Shown here: positions 11,801-26,700 of the stretch, in pieces
Layout of the letters: each line of letters opens with the position of its first letter
Position numbering within the stretch: the stretch's first letter is position 1
NCBI GenBank assembly: GCA_964035795.1
Contig: OZ038322.1
Span: forward strand, 844,950-908,949
Source of the DNA: Pterobdella sp. o SKG-2022
Taxonomy: Eukaryota > Annelida > Clitellata > Hirudinida > Piscicolidae
Direction: 5' to 3'
Length of the DNA: 64,000 nucleotides
Position numbers and translations under genes: made by a program
Notes under the pieces: model-generated
Told to the model about the DNA's origin: nothing
Seen by the model: only the letters and a program-made list of their open reading frames with translations
Databases searched by the model: none

Positions 11801-14800
11801 TGGATGAAGAACGATTTTTTTGATAGCACTGATCATAAAAACAGGTACCACAACGGCAAGCAGCTGGTCAGCTCCAATGAGAACTCCAACTCTCATCGCA
11901 TGATCCTGCCCAGTGGACAACTCTTCTTCATGGGGATTAACTCGAGACTCGACGCAGGGGTTTACTACTGCAACGCCACCAATCCCCTCACCGGAAAGAG
12001 CGCCATCAGCTTCAACACCACCCTCGAAAACGCAGGTGGGTCTATATTCGTGCTTGCATTTGCGCCTTCTTAGGGATTTATTTTTTGCATTTTTTAACTT
12101 TGAAATAAGTGTTAGAATGAAAATTTTTTTTCGAATATTTCTTGAAACCTTTCCGTGAAAGGTTTTTAAGCCTACCCTCACATCCACACACAGTATTGGA
12201 TTCGAGCTTCGAGATTCATCCTGAAGACCAGGATGTAGGTTTAGGCATGACAACCACTCTTAAATGCAAACCACCTTGGGGTGAACCTCTTCCTGTTGTC
12301 ACGTGGAAGAAAGATGGAAGCCTTATCAACTATGATCCTAGTGGTCGTTTTGTGCAGCTGGCCAATGGCAACCTGAAGATAAAGGATGTGAGGAAGGATG
12401 ACGGGGGTTTGTATGTGTGCATTGCAAGTACTTTGAATATTGAGAAGGAAAGCTTGGCTGGTAGACTCACCGTCAGAGGTAGGTGTCAGTGGGAGGAGAT
12501 TTATAACTTTTGAGATTTGGCGTTTGTTTATGAAAGGCATAAATTAAAAATTTTAATGAGATACGTTATAAACTTGGAAATAATAAATAAATGAATCCTA
12601 TAAACTTCCTTTGTTGCAAATGCACAAGAAACACATGATATATTGCCTGGCAAATCGTTTCTGCGTGCTTCAAAAGTATTCTTTTTTTTATCCATCTTTT
12701 TAGTTCCAATCTTTTTTATTTGTTCAAGCTTTACAAACTCTGATCTGAACACAGGCCTCCAGTGCAGAACCTTAAAAGATCCATCAGGCATCCATCATTG
12801 TCGTACTTTGGCCCATATTCATCTTTTAATAACCACGCCACAACATTTGCATGTATTAAAATCTCACTTTGGACTCATAATTCGTCCTATGTTGGGATTT
12901 TATGGCCACTTTTTCGTGGAAAACTTCAATTTTGTATGCAACTGAACTTTTTTGCATGACCTTGTTCCCTTCAACGACTAGTACTGTTTTGTGATTGAAA
13001 CTCAATATGAAATATTTGAGTTTCCAACATTTTTCACCAATTAATTAAGCATCTGATTAAACTCTAACTTCAAAAGTTTAAGTTTCAACAATAATTTCAA
13101 AAAGTTCAGTCTTTAAACCCATGCTTACATAACACTCGAACTCAAGATAGATATAGTCTCAATTATACACTTATTTTCGCAGCTTCCCATTTAAGCACAT
13201 CGCTTATGAATGTAGAACGCAAACAAATAAATACATGCTGCATAACTTGATTATCATTGATATCATACTTCTCTCCACGTCTTCATATTTCGAAGCCTTC
13301 GTTACTCCCTGAAGCATGCACTAAATATCTTTAAGCTTTCAACAAACACTTCATCACCCATAAAACCTTTTTTATAGCGACTCATAAAAACAAAAATTAT
13401 ACCTAAAAATTTCGCTAAAAGTTACAATAGTGATCTTAAGAAACCTTGACACAGTACTAGTTGTGTGGCGTAATGGCAGACGAACAAAGGCCGATCGATA
13501 TAATCAATATATTCACACTAAGTGCCCTTCGCTTCAATGTATTCAATTTCAATATCATTTCCAACATTATTATTATTATTGTTGTTGTTGTGTTTAGCTA
13601 TAAAAATATTTATCGCTCAATATACTTTTTAACTAATTCAAATTGAAATTCAATATGGCCGCGATGTTATCAAGCTTTCATCAGTTATGAATCCACTTTT
13701 AATCACAATTTGCTGCGGCGTATTCATGTCGTATTATCTGATAACATTCATATCACTGTATGCCCTCTAATTCAATTTCCTGCAATAACTTTAGTCATCA
13801 CGTGCATTTTAAACAACCTATGTTTCTTTTTGAATGGCCATGCTTTGGTTGGTACTGAAAAGTAAAATTTAAAATTATTATAAATGTTTTATTTTTATTT
13901 GCGCTATATAAATAACCGTATTAATATTTTTATTATTATTATCGTATTAACATTATTTCATTAATTATTTGAAACATTTATTTTTTGTGTAACCAAGCAA
14001 AAAAAATCAAAAAACGCAGAGAAGCCTAGGATCATGGAAGGCCCTAAAGAGCTGTCGCTGCGGGAGAATGCTGATGCCCTGTTTCGCTGCAGAGCCACTG
14101 GAGACCCTGAGCCTACCATCATCTGGAAGAAGGTCGATGTGCTTATGCCGCAGAAGAGGTTTGCGGTTTGTATGGTTTCTGGGATTTATATAGAGTTTGA
14201 ATGTTTGGTTTAGTTGTTTGTTAGCGTTGCATTTACGTTGGCTTATAAGGTCGTCTGAAAGAAAAAGTTTTCTGACGAAAATAACCCACATTGTTCAATT
14301 GATAATTTAATTTTTGAAGTTTACTTTTTGTTGTCATAATTTTAAGGGATCGATTGAAAGCACACACAACATCAATAATCATTATCAAGCCATTACTTCA
14401 TTTCTATAAATGACAAAATGATACGTTGTTATAGTTATTGTGGGATGATTCGTGGAATTACTTCATTTCTGAGGCATACCCAACTTTCAAAACTACTGGC
14501 TTTTTAGCATTTCAATAGACCTATCTAGTGATAAAGTGTAATACGGTGTATATTGTTTTTTTAAAGCAATTCTCCAAAGGTCATTTATAACGTTAGTTAA
14601 GTTTTTCACCTAGAGCTCTATTGTCAAATGGTCTTATCCACTGAGGTTGTGTTTCGTAACGAATGAACAAACTTTTATAACTTTCACTTTTAATCGAAGG
14701 TTTTTTGCTATTTTTTTATAATCTTTTATAAATGAAATTAAATTTATTGCATCGATAAAGAATGAAACAAACTGAAGAAAAATGTTTCAAATTGATGTGA

Positions 14801-17800
14801 TTAAATAGATGGAGGTGGAAGTTATTATTTAAAACGCAAATATTTGTTTATTTTGTCTGCATAATTTATTTTAATATAATATTTTTGTTGAATTAATTAT
14901 AAATTTAAATGCACGATTGAGAGGAAAAATATTTAGTTTTTTAAATTATTTTTGAAGTTTTTTCCTAAAGTTCAGTACAATTTAAATTAAAAGATCAAAG
15001 AAAAAGTTTTTAATGATTTCTCATATTATGTAAGGACTTTAATGATTTAATGATATATGTTCAGAAATATATATCTATGAATATGAAAGAATATTCACAC
15101 GAATTTTTCATATTTGATTTATTGCCATTCTAGAAATACCTAAAAATTCAATTCATGCCAAGATTCACTCAAGCAAACAAAAAAACTCCCATATCGCTAT
15201 TTTAATCGAATCCACTTTATCATTTTAAGAAATTTTTAAGTTACGAACTAAGGGCGATCTTTTTTTATGAAGTTTCTAGAACATTTCAAGGTTTCTCTTT
15301 GTTTCTTTCAAGAGTTATATCCGTTTCATTGTTATTTTTGCAGTTCAAGGATTTTTTCCAGTCATTTTCATGTTTAAGAAACTTCAAACAAATATTTTAA
15401 AACTCAAAACATGTTAATTTTTTCTCAAAACCTGTTATCGTAACCAGACTGTAGTTCAAAATATAATCTAATTCGAGCATCTGATATCTTGGTAATTACA
15501 TCTTGTTTCCGCGCGTTAAAGTTCGCACTGGTTAGCAAATAAATTTGACTGATTTTGTAAAAAGATAAAATTTTTAAAACCTAATTTTCTTTAAAAAATA
15601 TTATAACTTCTTTTTCCTCCCAAAAGATCCTTCATACAAGAAGACAAGAGTTTGAAGATAGAGAGGGTGCAGGTTTCAGATGAGGGAGTGTATGTGTGCA
15701 GGGCTGAGAACTCAGTTGGTTTTCAAGAGGCTGGTGCTAAACTTACTGTCCAATGTATGTGTGGCATATTGTTTGCATACCAATTAGCTAAAAAATTTAT
15801 CATCAAATATGTTTTTCAAATTTTCTTTTTTTTTAATATTTCTTTAGAGCATAAATTAAGGCTTTTGTTGCCTAATTCAGTTTTGATTTAATTTCCGATT
15901 TAGAACTATTTTCTATCTCAGAGTTTTTATCGTCTACAAGATTTATTTTCATCAAATATTTTTGGAATGCAAAAAAAATTTAGCTGCATTCAAAACTAGA
16001 AAGTAGTCTTTTTCACAAAGCATTTTTGTGATGGAGTAGAGAATTGCTGTAGCACTTGTGAGGCATGTGTTGAAGAAATAATGAGTTGTTAAAAAAATGT
16101 GCCCATGATGATAAAAAGAGGCCAATTGGTTTGTTTGTGAGGTTTTATAAACTTATGCGATTAGCCCTATCAAGCAAGGTTATCAGAGAAAACATCGAAG
16201 TTCAACAATTTTTTCATAAAATCTGAGACAAACAAGTCATAATTCCCGTGGATTTCAAACAACCATAAATTTCAAAATAGAGGTCGTCGAGATGATTTGA
16301 CAGCCAAAAACAAATAATGATGAACTAACAAAAATATTCATTCTCTAAATAATTTTTCTTCGAATTTTCGATGAAAGCTCGAAATACATTATGATTTTAT
16401 GCAGAATAAAAACGAACTACACATTGTGAAAAACAATATTCAACGGCCATAGGATTTTCCTGAAAAAACATTATTTTACTTCAATTATCGCTCGCATAAC
16501 GAGAAAATTATGGCACGTTTCGATGATAAAACTGTTTTTGTTTTTTGAAAGATTATCAGTTATGCTTAAAAGATTATCAGTTATTTTATATATCATTTTA
16601 TTGCTCAAAATTGATATTTTAATTTTTAAGAATGAAAATCTGATTTTGAAAGACCACTACGTTCAAAGTTTTAATCAAAAGCTGATTACTTGCTAATGGC
16701 AGACATCCATTTAATCTCTTGTATCTTATCATTGATTCACAGCAACATCTCATTATAAAGAGCACAATAAAATTTCATGGGTGAGATGAGAGAGTACATT
16801 TAGATTTATTGAAAAAGTACTCGAGAAGATCATAATGATTAAAACTGCCAGCTACAACAGAAACACACTGCGACAGATGATGGGCTTGGGAGTCTGATGA
16901 GAAACTTGACCTAGTTTCATTCTTCCATTCCTCTTCCTCTCTATCTCTATTGGCTTTTGCTCGGCTCTATCATCATTTTTCCTCTCTATTCTTTGTTTTT
17001 TATTTTATTTTTTTTTTGCGTTTAACCAATTCCTTGTTTATTTTTTTACTTATTGTATATGATATTTTGATAAATTTTGTATTAAATTAGTATTAGATTT
17101 TATTTTAATAAGAATTGCATTATCATTAGCGGCCTTTTCTGATCAATCATCATCATAACTTTATCTTATCTGCTTCAAAATCTCCATCGAAAACATCATC
17201 AAATGAACAAGACTCTTGAAACAAATAAAAAAAAATTAAAACCCTCTTCTATGATTTATTTAATGACCTCAAATTTAAAATATATTTGTATCTTGTTCAT
17301 CTAGTTGACCTACTTTTAAAGATAAGGTATGCCTAATGGGCACTAATGCTAGCTTATAGAAACATTAGCCTCACAACATTCAAGAAATCTTCAAGTTTGC
17401 TTTAATCAAACCGTGTTCAAGGTTTGTATCGAGAAGGGCTTCCATCCGAAGAGTGGCCAGTATTTAAATGATCTCAGATGGTTTAATTCCAAAAAATGGC
17501 CATAATCTGCTTATATTGTTATATAGAAGGTTTAAGTTCCCAAAAGCATTGTTTATAATCAGAAGCTAGAGTTTATTTAACTATTTTAGCAATGTAGATT
17601 TTCACTTGCAAAGTATTTTATCTGCATGCCAACGTTTGATGTATTGCATGAGGCTGTGATCAATTCAAAGGCACACTCTCATTCTTTAAAATTTCCCAAA
17701 AAATTTTTTGACCTCAAACTGCATAGTTTGTTTTCATAAAAAATATGCAAAAACTTCGTTTCAAGAAGCCAACCCAATAAATTACATGGGATAGAATTAC

Positions 17801-20737
17801 TTTCAAAGCATGCCGAGTTTGAAGAAAACGCTAGTAAGTTCAAAGGAATTTCAACGTTTTGAAAACAAGCAGACGAACTTATGCAATACATGGAGCTTAC
17901 ATATGATGATGTTTCTGCATAATTGATAGTTCTAAACTACTTTGTTCAAATAAATTTAACATTCAAGATGAGTTTTTTTGAACATCTGTACTCAAAACTT
18001 CATCAAAGTGCTGCTTCATTTCGACAAAATTGTTGTATCTGGGATTGTTTCATGGAATCCATTTGCACTCCTGCCTTTAAATCTACATCAAATGGTCCAA
18101 ATATTGATGTTACACATATTCAAACTTCTATGCTATTTTATACCATTGTTTCATAACAGAGCACCATTACGAAAATCAAAATTAAACACACAATATTCAT
18201 AAAACACCCGCTACTCTATCACCCATCAAACCACTAAACTCTCTTTTTCACCAAGCCTCTCTCCTGTTAACCCACCCTTCTCCTGACACACCCCAAAAAC
18301 ACCTCACAGCTCAACCCACCTTCGTGGTGACACCCAGGGACAAGACTGCAGGCCTGGGTCGCAGTGTCATCTTCAAGTGCACCGTCACAGGGAATCCCAT
18401 TCCAGGGGTGTTCTGGAATAAGGAGGATAGTCAGGTGGGTGTTTGTGGGGTTTTGGGAAGGTGTGGAGATTTTTGGGGTTTAATGTGCTGAAGGGTGTTT
18501 TGATGTGGTTTTGTGTGTTATGAGATTTTTTTTTGGAGGACAGATGCTTGTTAAAACAAAGCAAAAATTGAATAAGAAAATTTTTTCCAAGATAAATCAT
18601 TTATGGAATAAAGTGGAAAGCATAATTCTTTTATAATTTATCTTTAATGGAACATAAAAAAATATAAGTAAATGTTTTAGTATAATATAAAGGAGAAATA
18701 AACGCTTTCCTGGAAAGGCTGCCTGCATGGGTGAGAAACGTGATTGCTTTGGAAATGCTCCGACTAATCCACGCGTTGCAGGCATCTATCAGTCTAATTG
18801 CCCGCATTTATTTAACTGTACACCCGTTATCAAAAATACATGCGAATATTAAACAGTTCTTGCTCCTTAATTTTTCTATTCAAATATTCTCTATTGAGTT
18901 GTTTTGATACATCTCAATATGAAGGTTATTAGTTGGTGTTTTTTGTTGCATTCCTGTAAGCAGATACGTGTTTGAAGGTCAGACCTCTGAAAGGTTGGAT
19001 CTCATTGTTTCCTGCAATATATCTTTTAAAAGTTTTCCTCGAAGAAGATCAGCCAGGAACGATGCTGATAATGACGTAGGTGTTATACGGAGCATGCTTC
19101 ATGTGGTATCATGCATTTTTGGATATGTGTAGATAAATTCCAGTCTTACTGCTTTTTTTGCTTTATGGGCTTAAAAAATTCTTCAATACATTCATCATGT
19201 AGAAAAATTTTGCAAATAAAAAATAAAAAAAGTTAGCAATAAACTGGTTTGAAAGGAAATATATTTTTTGAAATACTTGTAAAAATTTATTGGAGGTTCA
19301 TTTCCGCCATATATTTCAACTAATTTGTTGCTATGTAGAAATTCCTAGCTGATGATTGCGCAATCTAACCCATGCTCAAACTTTACCACTCAATCCACAG
19401 ACTCTGATGTTCCCCAAGACTGACTATGAGAATGGCAGGATGTCTGTGAGTGATGATGGTACTCTGTACATAAAGAACGTGCAATATTCCGATGCTGGTG
19501 ACTATACTTGCAAAGGTCTCTCAATCGCTGGCAGTGCTTATGCCAAGGCCAGACTTGAAGTGAAGGGTGAGTTGGGTAGAATAATATTCAAAGAATCTGA
19601 AAAGTTTTACCGAATAAATTCAAAAAATTAATTGTACTGTAATATTCATGTGTGCAGAGTTTGACAGCAGACCTCCCCCAATCATCAATCACCCTCCTCA
19701 AAACCAAACATTAGCTGCCTATACCACTGCCTTCCTCGAATGCTCAGCCTCAGGCGATCCTACTCCCATAATAAAGTAAATGTTTTGATTTCAAAAATAA
19801 TCATCATCATCATTTCAAAAATAAGTTTGGAATATTTAACACTGGCGTTATTGAAGGTGGTACAAGAACAACAAGCCTATCAACCTCAATGACCCAAGGT
19901 TTTCCATCTCCAAGGGCAAGCTCAAAATCATCGGTATGTCTTATGCATGCACCTCATTTGCCATTATAAACTGAACTACATCATTCCAGACCTGCACGTG
20001 TCTGACACTGGCATGTACACCTGCAAGGCAGTCAGTGAGACAGGAGACACTTCCAGGACGTGCTTCATCCAGGTTTCCATTGCATAAGCCACTTTATTAA
20101 TATGCCCCCAGATAGCTTCTCACAATATTGGTACATCTGATGTAGACACACCCCAGTGGAAGATACCCCTAATATAGATACACCTCAATCAAACCATCAG
20201 ATCGAGGAACACACCAATCCATCCATCATCTTCCACCGAACTCCCGAACCCTCCAACTTCCCTGGTCCTCCCAACAAACCAGTCATATCTGACGTCATGG
20301 AGACCAGCGTGCGTCTGGTATGGAGATCCAACGCAAACTCGGGGTCTTCAAAAGTGTTTGCTTACACAGTGGAGTACTTCAGCCACGAGACAGGAGATGT
20401 TTGTAGTCTTCAGATTGGTTATAGTCAGTTTAAACAATTAATTGACGATCATTGCTGGGATATTAATTATTGACATAGATATGATTTTTAATCATAATAA
20501 ACTTATGTTTTGTTTTTGAGATGATACTGATGATGACCTACACGTTAAACGGTTGCAGGGCTGGGTGATATCGTCGAGCACTGTGACAGAACAGACATAC
20601 GTTGTAAGGGGACTCAAGCCGGACACCTCGTATCGATTCCTGGTCAGGGCTCAAAACTCATATGGTCTCTCACTGCCCAGCCAAGTTGCTGGCCCTGTTA
20701 AGACAAAAGGTAGTAAAGTTTGTGATTGATCTCAGAT

Positions 20738-20778
<41 letters not shown>

Positions 20779-23700
20779 CCTTCCAAAGGTACCGGTGATT
20801 CTCCAGCTAGACCGAACCTTAGCATTCATGAGTTGAACCTGGTGGAAGATAGGTTATCCTCAAAGACCATCACTCTATTTCCGGCTCAAGTGATGTCATC
20901 AACAGCGGTGGAACTATCATGGGAGGTGAAGAAGTATGGAGATTACATAGAGGGGTTCCACGTGAGGTGGGTGGCCCGCGTCGATTCAAACAATCTCGCC
21001 TAATTACCTGTATAGAACAACCATTGTTTTCAATTAACAAAAACATAAATGATATATGCCTTGCATAATGGCATGTGGTTTTATTCAGGTACAGACCTGT
21101 GCAGGATATTGAACTGTACCAGCCACATAGAGGACGAACTTACCATGCTAGTGAGTTTGATGTGTCATTTTGTGGTAGCCTGGGTTCTGGTGGTGATGGT
21201 TGGATAGGTTGGGCTGTTGCCCAGGTTAATGGTTATAAGTAATATTAGATTTGAATAGAATTTTAGATTGGAGTTTAATTAAACCCACGAAGCTTTTTTT
21301 GAGCTGAACTCACATTATCAAGCGAAGATGCAAATATTTGAAGTATTTCCATATTAAATATTAATGTTACAAAGAAGGGGGTTTTGATGCTCATCATAAA
21401 GAAGCCTAAATGGACGTTTCCATGAATGCCTGTATTCGGGCTTTATTTTTATTTTCCATCAAGTTTTTAGACAGCAATAAAGTTTTATATTTAAGAAAAC
21501 ATGTTAAATCTCATTAAAAATCTTTCAATATGAGTTTTTTATTTCTGAGTAAACACCAAAAATCCATAACATCATACAATTAAACCCATCAATATCACAA
21601 CCTATCGTCTACACCACTTCAAAGTTGCATATTAATACATCCTTCGCTCTCCATTGCATCCAATCCCCTGCGATTGACAGTGAAGAAAGACAACTACACG
21701 GTAGAGACGATCCTTCGAAATACTGTTACCGTGTACACGCTGGATCGGCTGCGTAAGAATGAGCGTTATGAAGTGAACATTCAGCCTTACTTCATGAGTG
21801 TGGTCGGCAGGGAGAGCAACACCATCAAGTTCAGAACTTTTGAGGATGGTGGGTGTTAGGGAGGGTGGGTGGATAATGGATGAAATGGTGGGATGGGGAG
21901 GGTGGATGATGGATGAAGTGGTGGGAGGGGAGGTGGATGGTGGGTGTTTGGCGGGAAGGAAGGATGGTGGGTGGATGATGGATGAAATGGTGGGATGGTG
22001 GGGGTTTGGTGTGATTGGGGTAAGGGTTGTTTGAGGTCGTGTGTTAGGTGTTTTATTCTAAAGTTTGTTTTTGTTCTGGCTATTGACGTCAAATTGCCTT
22101 CAATTCAGCCACTATAGTAAATGTTTTGTTGTTTCCATATTTGACGTTTTTTTTACTCTTCTGCCATTGAAAACAAACATAAACAACTATTTTGCAGTAA
22201 ATTAAATGAATTTTAAATCGAATTTTTGTCGAAGTTTTGCAATTCTTTTTCATAACGGAGCAACAAACTGAGTTTAAAAATGAATTGAATCATGAATATT
22301 TAATTCTCAGTGCCCTCAGACACCCCTCAAAACATAGAGGCTCGCATGGTTGGCAACAACACCCTCTACATCTCTTGGGAACCTCCTCCCAAACAGCACT
22401 ACAACGGCCTTCTCAAGGGATACCGGGTACTTGCGCATACTTCTTTTTTATGCTTTGTTCACTTTTCATTTTTGATTATTTATTTTGTTCATCTTTGGAA
22501 TATTTATAATTTCCTGTCATTTATTTGTATTCATACCGTGTTAAGATGCCCACACAGCTAAATGATGACTCACAGGACCTATAAAACACTATCTCTCGCC
22601 AGATCTTCATATACGGCAACGAGTCCCGATTCGACAAGGGCATTGAGATCAACTCGTCCCTAGAGGCTTTGTACATCCAGAACATGGTGCAAAACATGAC
22701 CTATAAGATACAAATGCTTGCTTTCAACAGCAAGGGCGAAGGAGCAAGAAGTCTGCCAATCATTGTAGGTCAGTTCTGTCGATTATTTTAACGTCCTACA
22801 GCTGTCTAGCTCCGTTACTGATACAAGTATAACAGTATAAACTAATATATATTAAAACAAAATTCTTCCAGCTTGCTAATCTAAAATGAATTGAAAAGTG
22901 AAATTTCTTCAGCTTTATATGATAATACTAATGGTGATGTGGTGGTTGTAGTAGGTTGGTGACGTCATAAACACAATATGTGAAGTCCCAATGTTTTAAT
23001 GAACATCCGCCGTGTGTGTCACGTGTGTGCACCAGGCGAGGAAGAAGATGATGTTGTGAGAAGATAATTAAACTGCAGAAAATGATGTTGATGTAGCGCC
23101 CATTATCAAACATTTGTTTTGTTTTTGCAAGCGATTAAAATGATGAAGTCTTGAGAATGGCTTGGAAATGATTTATCACCTTGTTTGATCACATGCGAGA
23201 ACCTTGAATTATTAGCTTTAAGGATTTATAGGAACCTTTGATTCTTATTTACAAGCAAAACATGGCTTCCCTTGTTCTTTGAATTTTTTATCGCATTTTA
23301 TCCATGCACAAGCCACACATCACGACAGCATCACAGCGCAACAACCACACAACACCACAACAACAGCATCAAATCACATCCACACATCACAACACGCACA
23401 CAACCACCCCAGGACCTCAAGCCAATCTGAAGTCAGGCCTCAAGAACCAGCCCTGGTTTGTGGCTGCATTGATAGTGGGAGTTGGAGGGTCGTTGTGGGT
23501 GGTTCTCTGCCTTCTCAGTGTATGGCTTTTCAGGAAGAAAAAGAAGTGCAAGAAAATCAATGGTTGGTTTTTAAATGAGGCAAAAAGACGTTGAATGAGT
23601 GATGATTAGATAACATTAATAATAATAATAATAATAATAATCTTAATAATAATAATAATAATCTTAATAATAATAATAATAATCTTAATAATAATAATAA

Positions 23701-26700
23701 TAATCTTAATAATAATAATAATAATCTTAATAATAATAATAATAATCTTAATAATAATAATAATAATCTTAATAATAATAATAATCTTAATAATAATAAT
23801 AATAATCTTAATAATAATAATAATAATCTTAATAATAATAATAATCTTAATAATAATAATAATAATCTTAATAATAATAATAATAATCTTAATAATAATA
23901 ATAATCTTAATAATAATAATAATCTTAATAATAATAATAATCTTAATAATAATAATAATCTTAATAATAATAATAATAATCTTAATAATAATAATAATAA
24001 TCTTAATAATAATAATAATCTTAATAATAATAATAATCTTAATAATAATAATAATCTTAATAATAATAATAATAAAACAATGATAATAAAATACTACTAG
24101 CTATAATGATTAGGAAGCTGTTATTAATTTTTAGTTAGCTCTTATGCATAAAGTCTATTGGTAATAAAGAATGTAGAAACAATCACTGAGTAGATTAATA
24201 GTAAATGTGAAGAAGGACCATTTCGTCACTTGCTTTGGCCACTTGTAATCTTCATTTAACTTATTTGTTTCAGGAGCGGCAGGAAATTACATTACCGATA
24301 ATTCAAAGTACGTTTATTTCTTTTCGCTTCAAGAATTTAAAAAAAAAAAGCAATTACGCCATTAATTGTTCCCCCTATAAACATCACAGCAACAAAATTA
24401 ATGGCTTTTTGAAGAATGGTGACTACTCCACAATATCGAAACTAAAAGAACCCAACAACAACCCCGCCATTCTACAGTCCCCCCAATCCTTCAACAAAGT
24501 CGTCGACCCTTTTTCCTCTTCTGACATCGTTCCATGCATCCTACAACAACAGTACATGATTCAGCCAAAGTCAGATTCCACTGACAGCTGCATACGTCAT
24601 AATATTTCCACCAGCGAGTCCAACATGGAGAGCAACCATAACCCGGAAGTGGAAGAGAAGGCGTATGATGATAATGAGCATTACGAAAGCATTGACATCG
24701 GGTCTCCCAACCATTATGGTGCGTCTATTGGCTTTGGTTTGTTGAAGTAGTAATAATAATAATAATAATGGTCAATTTGTATAGCGCCAAGGCAAGCAAC
24801 TGAGGCGCATATAAAAATATTAGGCTTTTGGTTTGTTGGAGCTTTAATTTTCAAGAGTTGTCAAGTGTTTCCGATTTTCTTATAAGCCAGTATATGTAGA
24901 AACAAATCACAAATATTTTTCAGTATTACAAATTTTTTTAGCTTCATCTGTTTTTTTTTTTATAAACCAAAATTAAAAAAAAAAGTTTTGCCTTTTATAT
25001 ACAAAAATACTATATAAATAAAGTTCAATTTAAAAATAAATTGGAAAAGTCTTATGGGTCCTGCTGTCTCGAAGGATTGATAAAGTAAATTGAAACAAAA
25101 AATTATTTTTTTCCCGATTTTTTATCGTTGACAACACAACTTTAAAAGGAGGAAATTATGCCGTAACAAATGGGGCACGATAAATTATACACGAGTTTTG
25201 CGGCACCAAATTATTAATGCAAAAAAATGCATAATTGCGTTTAACATGCGCTGATCCAAATCACCAAGAGTATTTATTCAAAGTTCAAAACATAAGCGGT
25301 AAACTACAATCTAAAATATAATGAAATAGCCAAGTCATCTGTCTGCTTTCTAAAATAATACATTTAATTGGCATTTAGCATGAGTTTGTTTCAACTTAGT
25401 TACATATCGACGTGGCATCCTTAAAAGGATTCATTTTATCATTCACAAAAGGCCATCGCATAAATGTTTTTAGCCTTTGAATCAACTAAAGTATTTCAGA
25501 TAGGACATTTAATTGAGTTTAATTCAGTTTTTCTCAAAGTTTTTAGTACTGAATCAACTGAAATATTCATAACCTTGCAACACAAGCAATTCCCACCCTC
25601 TTTCAGACATCTTCAATCAGAACCCCATGTTGTTCCTACCTCCACCCCCTGAACACCCCCCTCCATGCGACTCTCCTTCCTCTTGTTTCCAACAACAACC
25701 AACCATTCTCAACAAATTCAACACCACCAACAACAATTTTAACGACCCTAACAACTTCGGCAAAGACTTCAATAAAACCATGATGACTGAGAACTTCAAT
25801 CATTCAGTAAACCACCCATCCTCGCCATCAAAAGCCCTACGGCCGAGCAAACACATTTTCCCCAACGATGAAAACCACCATCAAAAACTCCGCCTTCACG
25901 CCATCTCTAGCGACAGAGCTTTCAATGCTTCTTCCAACAACTTCAAGAACAAACACAACAATTTCCAGTGAGTACTTTTTATAATAAACTTTTAGCTCTT
26001 CCAGATAGGGTTGAGTGCTGGTTTCTTGAAGTTCCATAGGGTTTATTAGTTGTTAAGTTTTTACTTTTTTATCATGTTTAAATGATTTTCATATCAATTA
26101 ACGAGCTCAATGCATCGTGGTCCACAGATCGCAAGGCAGTCTGCAGCCTCATGCCATATCATCAGACTCTCCTGCTTCAGAAACTGCAGGAGTCGACTCT
26201 AGTTCTGAGGCGAACCTCTCCCAAGTGGTCTACTCTCCAGCTCCCAGTGATGTCGAGAACCTTTTACGAGGTAAAAATGCCTTCGAATGATGTTTGTGCG
26301 AAGCTTTGACAAACTTCGTGAAAGCAAAGTTTTGGACATTCCTTTTTGATGAATGGTTGCACAATGAATGTGCTATCGTGTTTCTGATGAACTGAGAAAC
26401 TTTTCAGTTTAATGATGTCCCACTTTCAAATAAACGCTCAACCCCGCAGAAGGGTCTGCAGGCGACTGGCAAGGGGAGGCAGGAGAAGCCAGAGACAGGC
26501 TCATCAGTCCTCACTCATCATCCAGCGTCAGCAGCACTGACAACGAGTGCCTGCCTGAAGCTGAGTTTGCAAACGCCATGGCAAGAACGGCCAAAGTCAA
26601 CCCCTTCAATGGCGTGATTGATCCCACAACGGGCAGAGAAAAAAGTTGGTTTTTTTGGTTTTTATTATTTTTTTTAAATAGTTAAATAAGTAAAATTGAT

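Noticed and set aside
20112..20156. A Robo exon at 20112-20130 with a 26-base intron before 20157
   Set aside because: The intron would be too short; the acceptor at 20200 continues Ig5 into FN3-1 in phase without it.
23612..24074. CRISPR-like array of regularly spaced repeats
   Set aside because: There are no unique spacers; it is a pure TAA-based minisatellite in a eukaryotic intron.
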